From NCBI RefSeq assembly GCF_000006405.1, contig NW_003202973.1:157027-203291 (forward strand): a DNA stretch of 46,265 nt. The letters run 5' to 3'. The notes beneath the pieces were generated by a model. It worked only from the letters and a program-made list of their open reading frames with translations, made no database searches and was not told where the DNA came from. The number at the start of each line of letters is the position of its first letter. Position 1 is the first letter of the stretch. A program made the translations under genes and the position numbers. The DNA comes from Perkinsus marinus ATCC 50983. Taxonomy: Eukaryota; Perkinsozoa; Perkinsida; Perkinsidae. This document shows positions 44,227-46,265 of this stretch, piece after piece.

Positions 44227-45301
44227 GGGCCTGTTTCATAGGAGCAAATTGCGCCTTAAACTTAAGTAACGCCTTAAGTATACCTTAAGTAATTAGGACA
44301 TCCTATTTCACTACTTAAGTAAGCACGTTAAGGCGCTTTAAGTTTAGGAATACTTAAGGCGCCTTAAGTTTCTGTGCATATACTTAAGTAGTTACGAGAA
44401 GCATTTCACAACATGCGTACTTAAGGAGCAACTTAAGTATTCCTTAAATTTTATTAAGGTAGAGCCGACCCTACCTAAACAGATACTTAAGTAGCGTGTT
44501 TGCATATTGCACCCCACAGGGGTTGAACCAGGGACCCTTCGAAGGACAATGCTTGAATATTGTATCTCGCGGGGGTCGAACCGGAGACCTTACGAATGGC
44601 AGCACGGTGCTCTGCCAGTTGAGCTAGAGAGGCAAAGAAGTCAAACGACGAGTTCACTCCTTCAACACAGCGGAAATCAAACCGACTGAACACGCCGAAA
44701 ACAACTGGCGTTTATTATAGTGATGTCCATGTTTGATTGTGTTCGTTTCGGTTCCCACCATAACTTTTTGAACACAAGATTTACATGATTAGTCATGATT
44801 TGATTGTGGATGGTGTTGGGAACGCTCTCCGTGAAAGCTATGTTCGCAGATATTTTCAGTGACTTTGCGATGCATCAGTGATTCGCGACATCATAAGTAT
44901 ATTTTCCATTCCGCGGATTGTTGTGTTACTCATTGTAGTTAGATTCGTAATTTGTGAGAACTTTTCATGCAGTTCGTTACCAATGATCGACGAAAGTAGT
45001 TGTGAAGCAATTAATAAGGAAAAACATCACACCTTAGATTCGATCCTGCACGTTTCGGATCAAGACAGACCAACCCAACCACTCAAGTATTTGAACCATA
45101 TGTAAGAATGTATTACTGTATTCTTTACCTGTAACCATGGTTAAGTAGATACTTAAGTACGCCTTAAGTTAAGGAGCTCCTTAAGTTGCTCCTAAACGTT
45201 GTGAAATGAGTTGAGTACTTCTCAAGTATACCTTAAGTAACTCCTTAAGTTGCTCCTAACTTTAAGGCGCCTTAAATTAAGTATCCTTGTGAAACAGGCC
45301 C
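44227..45301. mobile_element. 1.1-kb DNA transposon with GGGCCTGTTTCA inverted ends and CTT target duplications
   Basis: The left end is GGGCCTGTTTCATAGGAGC and the right end is the mirror (TTGTGAAACAGGCCC). CTT flanks both sides (44,224-44,226; 45,302-45,304). Long subterminal arms (about 44,240-44,470 and 45,135-45,295) are packed with ACTTAAGT and CCTTAAG motifs in inverted arrangement. The 3-bp duplication and GGGCCTGTTT ends recall PIF/Harbinger non-autonomous elements; the superfamily is a guess. No transposase is seen. The interior has a tRNA-like segment and a 75-codon frame (44,878-45,105, MIRDIISIFSIPRIVVL) of unknown meaning. Confidence 0.75.
44562..44633 (-). tRNA. tRNA-like pseudogene (Gly-GCC-like numbering), inside the transposon
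   Basis: 72 bases with an A box (TAGCTCAACTGG), a closed D stem (GCTC/GAGC), T33 and A37 around GCC at positions 34-36, and a B box (GGTTCGACCCC) at standard spacing. The anticodon stem does not pair, the T stem pairs at three of five positions and the acceptor at about five of seven. So it is a decayed tRNA or a tRNA-derived SINE head. A second B-box-like GGTTCAACCCC lies about 60 bases further along the same strand. Confidence 0.6.
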
Positions 45302-45599
45302 CTTGTCAAGGCTTGAATAAAGGTGGGGGACGCACCGCGGATGATACGCACGTGTGCTCTGTTCTACTCAACGACTAGAGCGCGGGGTAGGTAGAAAAGG
45401 GTCGGGACATACATATAAGTTAGAAGCGATACATTAGTTAACGGACAAGGCCATGTAGCTATTTACTGATGATTGTGTATTGGGACAGTGCACGTGCGTC
45501 ACGAAGACTCTCCGTCGGAGAGGCATTGTGTGACGCGCCCTTCGTATCGGTATTTAACTTGTGTTAACCTCGTATCGTATTAGAAAAAAGACTGCAATC

Positions 45600-45960
45600 T
45601 ACATTCAAGAATCACCTCATGGATTAAGCTTCTGCTTGATACCATGCGAATGCATGATGCAATATGGAACATGTGTCGTTCGGAGGGAGATCAGACTGCA
45701 ATACTCATGCCATTAGCCCACCCGACTTGTTGAGGGTGGCGAGTTCTATCTTATTCTGCAGTATGGGCTGGGAAACCGTTGAAGGTTCCGTTGCTTTTGG
45801 GGTCGGCCCCATCAGTCAAGAGCTGAGAATATCTCATCTGCCTCCCATGTCGGCTGAGCCGACTCGGCTCTTGCCGTATCGAAATCCTGATGATCAGGGT
45901 GAAGGTGTTTGCGGCAAGCGACGACGGGAGTGCTAGCGGCAAGGCGTTTGACATATAGAC
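45600..45960 (-). pseudogene. GH18 exon 3 fragment with an inserted palindrome
   Basis: Matches the last GH18 exon and its 3' flank (plus strand CATGGATTAAGCTTCTGCTTGATACC, CTGCAGTATGGGCTGGGAA). It lacks about 20 bases around 45,773 and carries an insertion at 45,851 that forms GAGCCGA-C-TCGGCTC. No exon 1 or 2 is present. The remaining 45,961-46,265 holds nothing I can name. The stretch 45,305-45,600 before it contains a cruciform at 45,495-45,536 and no gene. Confidence 0.8.
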
Positions 45961-46265
45961 TATCCACTATACTTGCAGTTACCGATCTACACCTCCCCAA
46001 CCTTGAATAGGGATTCTGCGCCTAGACGACAGTGTCGTCACGACAAAGCCGGAATATCAGGTAAGATAATCCGACTTTCAACAATTGGGGGCTTGGTGCT
46101 TATTCCTACTCGAATCGCGAATGTCCGCACGACTGGCATTGTGATTGTCTGCTCCTTGAATGCAATGACGGTTGGAGCCGGGACGAGTTAGATGGGTGGC
46201 CAATGGTGGCCTTTATCCGATAGCTATTATAGCGGTTGGAACTTTACCGAGGAGTTGAGATTTGG

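Noticed and set aside
44487-44693. 68-codon minus-strand frame (SLAQLAEHRAAIRKVSGS)
   Set aside because: This is the familiar false translation of a tRNA-like sequence.

Overview
This window is nuclear DNA from a protist with very intron-dense genes. The best fit is an alveolate, probably Perkinsus or a close relative; this is inference from gene style, not proof. TAA, TAG and TGA all end convincing genes, so the code is standard, which excludes ciliates with reassigned stops. Long open frames are rare because genes are cut by GT-AG introns of mostly 31-55 bases. I rebuilt gene models by following family conservation and intron phase across splice sites, so most bare ORFs here are exons or shadows of exons.

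Left part (1-11,100): a 2.7-kb tandem duplication carrying a secreted Thr/Ala-repeat protein and its frame-shifted twin; a broken-looking ENTH/VHS-like gene; a small secreted protein; an intact 12-exon M20C dipeptidase (PepD type) on the minus strand; an 0.8-kb foldback element with TA target duplications; and a small two-exon gene next to it.

Middle (11,100-30,500): a KIF-binding protein homologue (KIFBP) on the minus strand with a hAT transposase remnant in one intron; a run of minus-strand genes with PX-type domains and a 53-bp minisatellite; two tandem paralogues (P1, P2) with an SH3-like C-terminus; and, on the plus strand, a complete 18-exon EIF2A and the exosome subunit RRP40/EXOSC3. 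Seven copies of a roughly 160-bp repeat with imperfect terminal inverted repeats lie here and in the dipeptidase gene. Five of them sit in introns whose borders are fixed by reading frame.

Right part (30,500-46,265): lower gene density, a 100-base N gap, a multi-exon MATE transporter, and a family of secreted GH18 (chitinase-like) genes: two intact copies, one cut by the gap, and four decayed fragments. The decayed DNA is rich in short perfect palindromes with a one-base centre. Two of these are visible as insertions inside GH18-derived sequence. A 1.1-kb DNA transposon with ACTTAAGT-rich ends and a tRNA-like segment lies among the fragments.

The conserved genes are housekeeping (translation, RNA decay, peptide turnover, microtubule motor control, drug export). 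The lineage-specific part is secreted proteins and recent repeat activity.
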